In this document: one piece after another, positions 22,577-29,172 of the stretch
Layout: each line of letters begins with the position of its first letter
Numbering within the stretch: position 1 is the first letter of the stretch
Source of the DNA: a virus
DNA length: 31,465 nt
Strand: one strand, 5' to 3'
Virus record (IMG/VR): IMGVR_UViG_3300037342_000044
Span: 1 to 31,465 of that record
Program-made: the position numbers and the translations under genes
Notes under the pieces: generated by a model
Database searches by the model: none
The model's input: only the letters and a program-made list of their open reading frames with translations
Told to the model about the DNA's origin: nothing

Positions 22577-23121
22577 CGGCGCCTCCCGATCTGCTTCATC
22601 CGACCACCGGCCATGCTCGAACGGAAGTTCTGCATGACGTCCTTCAGGAGGTACTCACGGATGTGCTTGCGCATCTCCTCCTTGGCCTTCTCGACGTAGT
22701 TCTGGGGCGTACGTCCAGGGTGCCACCAGCCAGGCTTCGCCCCGAGGCTGCTCTGGACCATCGACCTAGGTGTCGCGTTGCGGAAAATGAGCCGACCGTC
22801 ATCGAGCACGATCGGGATGGGGCGTCGCGCCTTGAGGAGCCAGCGCATCTGCACAGGATGCTGGCCCTCAACCAAGGGGCGGTAGGCGGGGTGCTTCGCA
22901 ACGACCTGCAAGCTCGAAGGCTTCAGACGGATCGACACCGCCCGCGCGAGCGCAGCCTTGGCCTGGGGGGAAAAGGTCGTCTGAAGCAAGTTGGCCTTGA
23001 GGCGCCGTAGAAGGTGCTGCTTGCTGCGCTGAAGTACCTTGTCGACGGGGATGCGAGCCCCTGCCCGCCCGGGAGGCAGGAGAGGCTTCATGTAGACGCG
23101 GACGCCGATGTACTCCTTCAT
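22573..23121 (-). CDS. Hypothetical basic protein, possible neck / tail completion protein
   Basis: 182 residues, ATG at 23121 overlapping the upstream stop by one base. It is strongly basic (many Arg/Lys: SKQHLLRRLKANLLQ, IGRRR at the end). The C-terminal part has WWHPGRTPQNYVEKAKEEM followed by a long helix, reminiscent of the 'HPG...F...A' end of HK97 gp10-like tail completion proteins, while the middle (RRPIPIVLDDGRLIFRNATP) is beta. The resemblance is weak. Its place upstream of sheath and between connector-like genes fits a head-tail joining component. Confidence 0.5.
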   Translation of the reverse strand: MKEYIGVRVYMKPLLPPGRAGARIPVDKVLQRSKQHLLRRLKANLLQTTFSPQAKAALARAVSIRLKPSSLQVVAKHPAYRPLVEGQHPVQMRWLLKARRPIPIVLDDGRLIFRNATPRSMVQSSLGAKPGWWHPGRTPQNYVEKAKEEMRKHIREYLLKDVMQNFRSSMAGGRMKQIGRRR

Positions 23122-24476
23122 CAGTACTCGATGTTCTCCCAGACTGGCGTACGACCTCGGAGCTGCTGCTCGACCGGGACATCCGGCTTGTTCGTGACCC
23201 TGGACTCCGCCTCCAGCTCAGGACCCGTGGGCTTGAGCTGGATGGCCACAAACTTCACGGGGTTCGTCACCGGAACGCGGCAGCGGATGTCCTTCTCGTC
23301 GATGTGATTGATCGTGAAGTGCTGCTGCATGACGTTGCCACGGTTGCTCGGCATGCGCACACCCCCAAGAGAGTAGCGATCCCCGTTGAGCTTCACGAGG
23401 AAGTCCCGCATCGACAGGAGAGGCGAGGGGCCCGTGAAGACCTCGTAGGTCTGCTCCACGGTGCGACCGTACTCCGTCTGGTTGATCTTGTAGTCGGCAT
23501 CGGCGGGCGAGATGATGCAGTCGTAGGGTCCGTCGTAGCCTCCCACGATGCCGGTCCCGAAGCAGGTCGGGTCATCGTTGATCGGCTGCTTGTGGTACCC
23601 GTCGGGGATGCAGGGGCATGGAAGGCCCACGTTCTTGCGAAGGAAGACCTTCACGCGCTCGCCCCCCTGCTCCAGGATCCAGCGGTTGCGGCGCACGGCC
23701 TCGCGCCACATATAGTCGAGCTTCTCGATCTCCATCGTGCTCGTCGCCGTGGCGTGCTCGATGGGGGTCTCCACCAAGTCTTGCGGCTGACAGAGCGACA
23801 AGTCCTTGTCGATGGGGATGCCGACGCACGTTGCCCGGTAGTGCATGCGCTGGCCGAGGTCCGTCCGAATGAGCTGCCGGGTGTAGCGGTACGTACAGAT
23901 GACGGTGCTCTGCGGCTGAGGGACGACCGAGGGGTCCCACGCCTGCTTCTCCACGTTCACGTAGGTGAAAGGATCGATCTCGACCTCACCCGTGTTCCCC
24001 CAGACGTTGAGAACCTTCGCTTCCTGGCCGTCGATGAAGACGCGGATGTCGTCCCCTGTGTCGGCCGGGATCTGCTGCGAGCCCTCCTTCACGATGGGGA
24101 AGTTGCGCGTCTTGAAGACGTAACGCGGTCCCCGATCCCCAACCGCCGAACAGACCCCGAACAGCTCGAACTGCCCGGTCACGTTCTCGTGAACGAGTTC
24201 GTTCTCCGTGCGGTCCCGCCAGTAGCGAGCGCCCACGAGCAAGTCGGTCACCCTCTCGAAGGGTCCGTACTCACTGTCAGGGCTGCGATAGAGGTTGACC
24301 CCCAAGATGTTGAAGCGGCTGTTCACCGCCAGCACCGTGGGATCGTCCCAAGTGAGATCGATGACACCGCGTTCGTACCCGCTCGTCATGAACAGGTTGA
24401 GCGGGGGAGCTGGCCAAGGAGCCTTGGTCAGCTCCAGCTCGCCGGGCGTGCGATCCCTTTGACTAGCGTACGGCAC
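23121..24476 (-). CDS. Conserved virion structural protein with N-terminal FN3-like domain and Cys cluster
   Basis: 451 residues, GTG start at 24476 with GGGAGGG six bases upstream. Residues 22-110 (VIDLTWDDPTVLAVNSRFNI, GVNLYRSPDSEYGPFERV) read as a fibronectin III-like domain. The middle has a beta segment with DDIRVFIDGQEAKVLNVWG. Residues 260-325 (NRWILEQGGERVKVFLRKN, then Cys287, Cys289, Cys305, GTGIVGGYDGPYDC) form a conserved Cys-containing block that I know from structural proteins of large myophages, probably a metal-binding fold. The C-terminus is charged. A hairpin repeat lies 19 bases before the start codon. Neck or connector role is inferred. Confidence 0.65.
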   Translation of the reverse strand: MPYASQRDRTPGELELTKAPWPAPPLNLFMTSGYERGVIDLTWDDPTVLAVNSRFNILGVNLYRSPDSEYGPFERVTDLLVGARYWRDRTENELVHENVTGQFELFGVCSAVGDRGPRYVFKTRNFPIVKEGSQQIPADTGDDIRVFIDGQEAKVLNVWGNTGEVEIDPFTYVNVEKQAWDPSVVPQPQSTVICTYRYTRQLIRTDLGQRMHYRATCVGIPIDKDLSLCQPQDLVETPIEHATATSTMEIEKLDYMWREAVRRNRWILEQGGERVKVFLRKNVGLPCPCIPDGYHKQPINDDPTCFGTGIVGGYDGPYDCIISPADADYKINQTEYGRTVEQTYEVFTGPSPLLSMRDFLVKLNGDRYSLGGVRMPSNRGNVMQQHFTINHIDEKDIRCRVPVTNPVKFVAIQLKPTGPELEAESRVTNKPDVPVEQQLRGRTPVWENIEY

Positions 24477-24493
24477 GGGCAGCCCTCCCTATC

Positions 24494-24514
24494 GTCTCGG
24501 CGTACCGAGCCATC
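24494..24514 (-). repeat. Hairpin repeat, copy 1 (upstream of the 451-residue protein gene)
   Basis: Minus strand GATGGCTCGGTACGCCGAGAC. Core CTCGG-TACG-CCGAG (24509-24496) is a perfect 5-bp stem with TACG loop. Nineteen bases separate the core from the GTG start, with the ribosome site between. The identical 18-base core occurs twice more at 24952 and 25375. Confidence 0.85.
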
Positions 24515-24544
24515 GAAAGAGGCCGTCCGATAAGGGGAAACGCC

Positions 24545-24919
24545 TCAGGGCGCCGCGGGGGCTTCGGCTCCAGCCAGTGCCGGGGTAGGCGCGGGAGAGG
24601 GAGCAGCCTGAGCCGGCGCAGCGGAAGGGCCCTGCACGGGGGGCGTGTTCTTCATGAGGATGATCTTGCCCGTTGCCGGGTCGATCTGGGCCGGCGTGTT
24701 CGGCGCGAGCCCGCGGTCCATCAGGATCTTCTGGAAGAGCTTCTGGCGCTCATCCTCGATCCGGCGGTCGGCCGCAAGGAGCTTGATCTCCTCCTGCCGC
24801 AGCGCCTTGAGGTTCAGGGCCGTGTTGATCTCGGCGGACTCCAGCTCCGCGAGCTTGTCGAGGGCCTCTTTGCCGATGGGATCATTGGGGGTCAGCTTCT
24901 TCGGGGCTTCGTTCGACAT
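24545..24919 (-). CDS. Small coiled-coil protein with Ala/Pro tail
   Basis: 124 residues with ATG at 24919 (MSNEAPKKLTPNDP), preceded by GGAG seven bases upstream. The frame is open to a TTG at 24979 but that start would translate the hairpin repeat and lacks a ribosome site. Residues 18-70 are one long charged helix (ALDKLAELESAEINTALNLK, ADRRIEDERQKLFQKILMDR), followed by RGLAPNTPAQIDPATGKII, a sequence pattern common in short structural proteins of tailed phages, and an Ala/Pro-rich end. Function unknown; co-transcribed with the neck-type proteins. Confidence 0.65.
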   Translation of the reverse strand: MSNEAPKKLTPNDPIGKEALDKLAELESAEINTALNLKALRQEEIKLLAADRRIEDERQKLFQKILMDRGLAPNTPAQIDPATGKIILMKNTPPVQGPSAAPAQAAPSPAPTPALAGAEAPAAP

Positions 24920-24951
24920 TTGGATCTCCATTCGCCGGTGATGTGTCTCGG

Positions 24952-24972
24952 GTCTCGGCGTACCGAGCCGTC
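24952..24972 (-). repeat. Hairpin repeat, copy 2 (upstream of the coiled-coil gene)
   Basis: Minus strand GACGGCTCGGTACGCCGAGAC; one base differs from copies 1 and 3 outside the core. The perfect 14-base hairpin core is 24967-24954, ending 34 bases before the ATG at 24919. It shares the flanking CC with copy 3. Confidence 0.85.
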
Positions 24973-25001
24973 CTGGCAACGGAGGTCGCTACACAAGAGC
25001 T

Positions 25002-25358
25002 TTATCCAGTGTGCGGGGCGTACTTCTTGGCAAGCAGCCGGAGGAAGACCTCGAAGGCGAACGGATCGATGCCGTGCTTCTTGATGAGAGCGCGCCGGAC
25101 GGCCTCCGCCTGCGAGTTCGGGCAGGCCGAGTCGTGGTGGTCAGGGCGCCGGTGACAGAGGGGGCAGGGCTCGAACTTCTGGGCCGTAGGCTCCTCGGTG
25201 CTGCGCGTGTCCTTGCGCCGCTCGATCATGGTGCGCATGGGGTTCGGACGGTTTTGCCACGGGGCGCAAGCGTTCCGATGGTGCTTCATCTGCGAGTACT
25301 TGTCGCAGGTGAACCCGCACACGCACGGGTGGATTCGAGGCGGCGATCCCGACTGCAT
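25002..25358 (-). CDS. Small protein with two zinc-finger-like motifs
   Basis: 118 residues, ATG at 25358 with AGGA four bases upstream and a hairpin repeat 18 bases upstream. First motif: Cys12, Cys14, Cys18, His26/His27, Cys31 (HPCVCGFTCDKYSQMKHHRN), like a C2HC finger. Second: Cys65, Cys68, His74/His75, Cys79 (CPLCHRRPDHHDSACP), close to a zinc knuckle but with one extra residue. The C-terminal helix is basic (EAVRRALIKKHG). Nucleic acid binding is likely; whether RNA, DNA or protein cannot be said. Its neighbourhood with three copies of a palindromic repeat makes it a candidate binder of that element, which is speculation. Confidence 0.65.
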   Translation of the reverse strand: MQSGSPPRIHPCVCGFTCDKYSQMKHHRNACAPWQNRPNPMRTMIERRKDTRSTEEPTAQKFEPCPLCHRRPDHHDSACPNSQAEAVRRALIKKHGIDPFAFEVFLRLLAKKYAPHTG

Positions 25359-25657
25359 GGTGTCCTATCCCTGGGTCTCGGCGTACCGAGCCATCCTCTA
25401 GGGGACTACACCAACGGATTACCATAGAAGCGGCTCTTCAGCCCGCAGGGACCTCGCCTGAATCCCTAAAGATAATCAGGACATGAGAGGGTGATCGTAG
25501 GAAACGTGCGGAGCCGGGCGGCCGTCTTTCGAGCGCTTTCTTTCAGCCCAGGCGAACACCCCTCCCAGGCCTCACGGCTGACCTCGGGCGCGATCCCGCA
25601 CCAGCACTTGCTGCGTGTCTTCGTCGACGACGAGCAGCTCGGCCTACTCTCCTCGGT
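25359..25657 (-). other. Non-coding or decayed stretch between small genes
   Basis: About 300 bases without a convincing gene. It contains hairpin repeat copy 3 at its left end. A minus-strand frame of 63 codons (25657-25469) encodes a protein-like sequence with CWCG, VSREAWEGCSPGLKESA and ARLRTFP but has no ATG, GTG, TTG or CTG in the part before CWCG. A plus-strand frame (25491-25787) with the phrase LRVFVDDEQLGLLSSV also looks protein-like but opposes the operon. A decayed gene or a non-standard start are both possible. No terminator is evident. Confidence 0.4.
25375..25395 (-). repeat. Hairpin repeat, copy 3 (upstream of the zinc-finger gene)
   Basis: Minus strand GATGGCTCGGTACGCCGAGAC, identical over 21 bases to copy 1. 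Core hairpin 25390-25377; the ATG at 25358 begins 18 bases further on, with the ribosome site in between. Confidence 0.85.
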
Positions 25658-25795
25658 TCAGATCAAGTCGAGCAGCTTCCAGTCGTTCATGGAGATCCGA
25701 ATCGGGCTCCTCGAAGGGCTCAGGCGCATGTCAAAGTGGCCGTCCTTCGGGGTGATGACCTTGGTGGTGATCTTCCTGCGATCGTAGTCGTGCAT
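25658..25795 (-). CDS. Small ORF, 45 residues
   Basis: Starts with ATG at 25795, immediately after the TGA of the upstream gene (TGAGATG), ends TGA at 25660-25658. The product (MHDYDRRKITTKVITPKDGH, ending ISMNDWKLLDLI) has balanced composition and almost all codons end in G or C, like the real genes here. It is too short for family recognition. A plus-strand frame overlaps it with similar composition, so confidence is moderate. Confidence 0.5.
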   Translation of the reverse strand: MHDYDRRKITTKVITPKDGHFDMRLSPSRSPIRISMNDWKLLDLI

Positions 25796-25796
25796 C

Positions 25797-26054
25797 TCAA
25801 CCCATGCCCCAACCACGAAGAATCGCGGGCATGTCCTCTTTGGGTGGGGGCATCGCCATCGGCTTGCCTTGGCAAGTGGGCGCGCGGTGGAACCAGTTCG
25901 TCCCGTCGTAGTACAGGCCCTTCTCGTGTATTTCCTGCTGGCAGTGAGGGCAGACGAGGAACTTGCGCGGCACCATCTCGGTCTTCTCGACGACCTGAGG
26001 AAGATCCTGGGCCCCCAGGAACCTCGAAGCGACCCTGCTCGCGAGCTTGTCCAT
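25797..26054 (-). CDS. Small zinc-binding protein with shared N-terminal helix
   Basis: 85 residues. ATG at 26054 overlaps the upstream stop (TGATG); the longer frame to 26201 runs inside the neighbour and is rejected. It opens MDKLASRVASRFLGA, the same N-terminal helix as the proteins at 27911 and 28135. Then Cys35-Cys38 (LVCPHCQQEIHEKG), YYDGTNWFHRAPTC with His56 and Cys61: a CX2C...HX4C single zinc-binding unit. The C-terminus is Met/Pro-rich. The shared helix suggests a common docking or targeting function; the zinc module suggests compact folding or nucleic-acid contact. Confidence 0.72.
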   Translation of the reverse strand: MDKLASRVASRFLGAQDLPQVVEKTEMVPRKFLVCPHCQQEIHEKGLYYDGTNWFHRAPTCQGKPMAMPPPKEDMPAILRGWGMG

Positions 26055-26956
26055 CAGAACCCCATGAACTTGCGGGGTGAGAGTACACCGCGCCCGGCGT
26101 AGGGACCGAAGGCCGACCTGATGCCGGTGCCGTACTTCGGCTGCTGGAGACCCGCGATGTAGTTGACCGTGGCCTTGGCCTTCTCGATCTGCTTGTCCCA
26201 CATCTCAACGGTCCCGTTGTAGGCTCCCTCGTACTTGCTGGCCTTGTCGAGCGCGAGGCTCACGCCACCGATGCTGTAGTCGAACTCGTCGGCGATCCAG
26301 TTGTTTCGGAGCGCATGAAGGGCCTTCGCCATCGCGCCGGTGAGAAGCACCGTCTCCCACTCTTGCCGCCCTTGCATCATCGCTTCGACGCTCGCAAAGG
26401 GGGTACGCGGGGGGTACGCAATGATGTCGTTGAGCGCGAGCCGGATGAACTCGTACAGCTCTGTGCTCTCCCAGATGAACCCGAAGACCTTGCTGTACTG
26501 CTGGATCGTGCGCTCGTGTGTGGGCGGCCTGAAGTGGTAGTTGCGGTCCGGGTTATTGTCCCGGAGGAGGACACGCAGGCTATCCCCTAGCTGGTGCATA
26601 ACGGAGCTGTACCGCTCCTCGGGACGGTCCTGGAGGCCCGTGGACTTGTCCACGACCTCAAACTCCTGCACGACCTGCTGGACCTGGCCCCCAATGATCT
26701 CCTGGAACGTCCACTTCACCCGGTAAGGGCCAAGGTTCGCGTCCAGCGGGATGAGGTTGCTAGCGTAGTACTCACCGATGGCGGGGTTCTCCGGACGCCG
26801 CTGCGGAGGACCAACGAGCACGCCCTCCCCCGTCGTGTAGTCGAAGAAGGCGTACGACATGATCGCCGCGTTGACGGGGACATCGTTCGTGTTGTGGAGG
26901 TATAGGTGCAGGTCGCGCCGACCGAGCTGCTGCCCTCTGAAGTACGCGACGCCCAT
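26054..26956 (-). CDS. Structural protein with N-terminal Ig-like domain
   Basis: 300 residues, ATG at 26956, one base past the upstream stop (TGACATG). Residues 13-103 are a beta domain (RRDLHLYLHNTND, VGPPQRRPENPAIGEYYA, YRVKWTF, FEVVD) related to the C-terminal domain of the Cys/His-rich protein at 28145. Residues 130-230 are helical, and the C-terminus (FDYSIGGVSLALDKASKYEG, then KYGTGIRSAFGPYAGRG) is a pattern known to me from connector- or neck-type proteins of large myophages. No catalytic residues. Structural function is inferred. Confidence 0.62.
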   Translation of the reverse strand: MGVAYFRGQQLGRRDLHLYLHNTNDVPVNAAIMSYAFFDYTTGEGVLVGPPQRRPENPAIGEYYASNLIPLDANLGPYRVKWTFQEIIGGQVQQVVQEFEVVDKSTGLQDRPEERYSSVMHQLGDSLRVLLRDNNPDRNYHFRPPTHERTIQQYSKVFGFIWESTELYEFIRLALNDIIAYPPRTPFASVEAMMQGRQEWETVLLTGAMAKALHALRNNWIADEFDYSIGGVSLALDKASKYEGAYNGTVEMWDKQIEKAKATVNYIAGLQQPKYGTGIRSAFGPYAGRGVLSPRKFMGF

Positions 26957-26957
26957 G

Positions 26958-27911
26958 TCAGTCGAACTCCCCTTTGACGGCCTGGTCGAGCATCTCGACT
27001 TGATCGTCGATCTTCTTGCCGTACGCCCAGGTCTGCTCCGCTTGCAGCGCCCTCATGCGGTAGCCGAACTGCTCTTTGACCTTGAGGTGGTCCACGCGGT
27101 TCCGCTTCCAGTCCCCCAAAGCGGCGTGCAGCAAGTGGAGCGCGTGGGCGGCCTGGCTGTCGTCCACGATGTGGTTCTCGTACTGACGGAGCTTCTCGAT
27201 GAGCTGGTCACCGGCCTTGGCTGAGGCCTCCCCCAGGGAGTAGAGCTTTTTGTAGCTCTCGTCGAACTTCTTCACGGCCGCCGGCTTGGCATCTTCGGCG
27301 TCGGCCTGAAACTTCTTCAGAGATTCGTAGACCTTGGTGATCTCTGCCGCGCGCGCCTTGGCTTTCGGAGCATCAGCAGAAACGAGCTTAAGGAGAGCCT
27401 CGGGTAGCGGGGCAGGCTCAGGTTTCGGCTTCACTGCGAGGAGCACGCGCTGACCCCCAAGGAACTGCTGAAGCTCCTTCCAGATCGGCATCGCCTTCTT
27501 GAACTGCTCCGCAAACGTCTCCGCCGGCATCTTGTGGAGAACAGCGTTGTAAGTGGGCATGTTCGTGAAGAAGTCCACCTTGTGGAAAAGCTCCTGAGCA
27601 CGCTCGCGCTCTTTCCCGGAGTCCTTCGGGATGGCCGCATCGAGTGCGTGGTGCATCGCCGTTGCGTACTTCGTGTACTCGTCCATCAAGCGCTCGACCT
27701 CGCGCTCGGACGTCTTGTCCTGGGGCTTCTGGCGGAAGACCTTGATGGCGAAGGGGAGCTTCGTCATCAGCTCGTCGAGCTTGTGGTGATCCGGTAGCTT
27801 CGGCTTGGGCAGCTTCTTCGCCGCCTCTTCGAGCGCATACTTCTGCGCAACCCGAGCGGCGATCAGGGTGTCGTTGAAGCGCTGCGCGACCTTCGAGGCT
27901 AGCCCGTCCAT
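26958..27911 (-). CDS. Helical protein with shared N-terminal tag
   Basis: 317 residues. ATG at 27911 overlaps the upstream stop (TGATG); the 37-codon extension upstream is a shadow of the neighbour. It opens MDGLASKVAQRFNDTLIAAR and repeats the theme at once (ARVAQKYALEEA). The rest is nearly all helical and rich in Lys, Glu and Ala (KPKLPDHHKLDELMTKLP, AEITKVYESLKKFQADAED), with a Pro/Lys linker near 160-170. No Cys. The composition fits an internal, scaffold-like or ejected virion protein; that is inference, as no family is recognised. Confidence 0.65.
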   Translation of the reverse strand: MDGLASKVAQRFNDTLIAARVAQKYALEEAAKKLPKPKLPDHHKLDELMTKLPFAIKVFRQKPQDKTSEREVERLMDEYTKYATAMHHALDAAIPKDSGKERERAQELFHKVDFFTNMPTYNAVLHKMPAETFAEQFKKAMPIWKELQQFLGGQRVLLAVKPKPEPAPLPEALLKLVSADAPKAKARAAEITKVYESLKKFQADAEDAKPAAVKKFDESYKKLYSLGEASAKAGDQLIEKLRQYENHIVDDSQAAHALHLLHAALGDWKRNRVDHLKVKEQFGYRMRALQAEQTWAYGKKIDDQVEMLDQAVKGEFD

Positions 27912-28135
27912 CACTCGTCCTTCTTGTGGGTCTTGTCGCCCTTGTTCTTCATGTACCAAGCGAGCGCGAAGGGGTTGTCGACCTCGTCGTCTTTCTTGAG
28001 TTCCTTGACGACGTGTTCCCAACCCTTGCCCGGGGGTGCCACGGCGAGGAGGTACCGGCGCGCGACCCGGGAGACGATCGGATCAGCCTCCGCACCGAGG
28101 AACCTTCGGGCAACTTTCGCAGCAAGCGGGTCCAT
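27911..28135 (-). CDS. Small conserved phage protein with NPFALAWYMKNKG motif
   Basis: 74 residues, ATG at 28135 with GAGGAG six bases upstream. Residues 1-13 are MDPLAAKVARRFL and a second copy of the helix follows (IVSRVARRYLLA, 20-31). Residues 38-67 (GWEHVVKELKKDDEVDN then PFALAWYMKNKG) match a short motif widespread in small phage proteins, where a 'GWE..V..MKK...I.NPFALAW.MKNKG' block recurs; its function is not established to my knowledge. The double helix tag plus this block suggest a small protein that binds other virion parts. Confidence 0.72.
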   Translation of the reverse strand: MDPLAAKVARRFLGAEADPIVSRVARRYLLAVAPPGKGWEHVVKELKKDDEVDNPFALAWYMKNKGDKTHKKDE

Positions 28136-28144
28136 GCTCTCTCC

Positions 28145-29164
28145 TCAGTCCCACCCGTACTTGCAGTGCCGGCGCCAGTGGTCGCGGTCCCCGGCGAGGA
28201 CAGCGTCAACCACGCGGAACTGCATGATCTGCTCTGTGATCGGATCGGAATAAGTCCTTTGGTAGCGCCAGCGGACAGCCCAGCACCCGGGCTGTCCGTT
28301 CTCGCCAGCCATCCCGGTCACGTAGAACTTCCCCACGTCAGCCTGAGCAGGCTTGCGATCGGTCGGCCCTACCTGGTGCTTTACACCCGTGGAGCTGACC
28401 GTGAAGAGCGTGTAGCCGATGAAAACAGGCCCCCGCTGATTGCCCTGCCGGTCGTGGATGCAAATCTCCAGGTCCCCCTTGCCGAAGGTGTGGTGCCACC
28501 TGAAGTCGGGGATGAGCCCGTCGGGGTTTGGGCAGCGTGTCCACTCGCGGTGGTGCTTGTGCCGGTCGTGAATCCAGAAGCCGCGCTCATGAAACGCATG
28601 CCGCTCCCAGCACTCATAGCACTGCCACCACCAGGGAACCGCCTGGTGATTGTGGTCCCGGTGGTACTCCTGGCAGTGATCGCAGTCGGTCTCCCGCCGA
28701 CCGCAACAACCACGGCAACCGCAGATCGGGCCACATAGGGGAGGAGGGACCCTGAGGATCTCGGCAAAGCCCGTGAGGGCACCAACACCGAAGAGCTGCT
28801 CTGGGACCGAAACATCGAGCACCCCGCGGCCAGAGGTGCTCCCCGCGAGCCCAATCATGTGCGCAAGGTACCCCGTCGCGGTCCCTACACCTGCGACCGT
28901 ACCCTCAACGGAGATGAGCAGCTCGTCGGCCACGGTACCTTGCCCCGCGGTCCGACCCGTGAAGATCATCACCTGCACGACGTTGGCAGGCGTGAACGTA
29001 CCGTGGCCCGCCAGCGAGGTCCCCACAAAGTGGGTCGTTTGCCCGGGACCGAAGGAACCCGAGCCCGCACCGGCGCCCGTCCCGCCTACGTAGTGGACGA
29101 GACCCGCGGTGCCCGTCGTGTCACCGCTCCCCGAGGCCGTGCCGTTGAGGTCGTAGAGAGGCAC
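28145..29164 (-). CDS. Gly-repeat protein with dense Cys/His cluster and Ig-like domain (appendage type)
   Basis: 339 residues, GTG at 29164 after AGGAGG. Three parts. Residues 8-135: six or seven units of about 20 residues, each with (A/S)GxG, as at 12-14, 53-55, 74-76, 92-94 and 112-114, likely a beta-repeat fibre. Residues 144-211: ten Cys (144, 148, 150, 153, 154, 161, 164, 182, 185, 211) and about ten His in 68 residues, plus WWW at 178-180, a metal-binding cluster. Residues 229-321: an Ig-like domain (DLEICIH, VGPTDRKP, VRW, FRVVD) shared with the protein at 26054. A fibre or neck appendage with a metal-stabilised knot is the best guess; no known family combines these parts in my knowledge. 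Confidence 0.65.
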   Translation of the reverse strand: MPLYDLNGTASGSGDTTGTAGLVHYVGGTGAGAGSGSFGPGQTTHFVGTSLAGHGTFTPANVVQVMIFTGRTAGQGTVADELLISVEGTVAGVGTATGYLAHMIGLAGSTSGRGVLDVSVPEQLFGVGALTGFAEILRVPPPLCGPICGCRGCCGRRETDCDHCQEYHRDHNHQAVPWWWQCYECWERHAFHERGFWIHDRHKHHREWTRCPNPDGLIPDFRWHHTFGKGDLEICIHDRQGNQRGPVFIGYTLFTVSSTGVKHQVGPTDRKPAQADVGKFYVTGMAGENGQPGCWAVRWRYQRTYSDPITEQIMQFRVVDAVLAGDRDHWRRHCKYGWD

Positions 29165-29172
29165 GGGGCCTC

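Noticed and set aside
23304-24533. Plus-strand ORF of 409 codons opposite the 451-residue structural protein
   Set aside because: Antisense shadow with Arg/Val/His/Asp-rich composition; the minus-strand protein has recognisable domains.
9994-24927. CATTTGGATCT-like words at 9994, 10053, 10117, 18016, 21235 and 24917 as a promoter family
   Set aside because: One lies within the end of the Dps-like coding region and another spans a start codon; spacing to genes is inconsistent and the words are short.
24920-24979. TTG start at 24979 for the coiled-coil protein
   Set aside because: It would translate the hairpin repeat and has no good ribosome site; the ATG at 24919 has GGAG at normal spacing.
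25491-25787. Plus-strand ORF of 98 codons with LRVFVDDEQLGLLSSV
   Set aside because: Looks somewhat protein-like but opposes the operon, overlaps the 45-residue ORF and lacks a spaced ribosome site; kept only as a note on the poorly coding region.
25720-26208. Minus-strand ORF of 162 codons
   Set aside because: Shadow in another frame of the 85- and 300-residue genes, Arg/Ser/Pro-rich.
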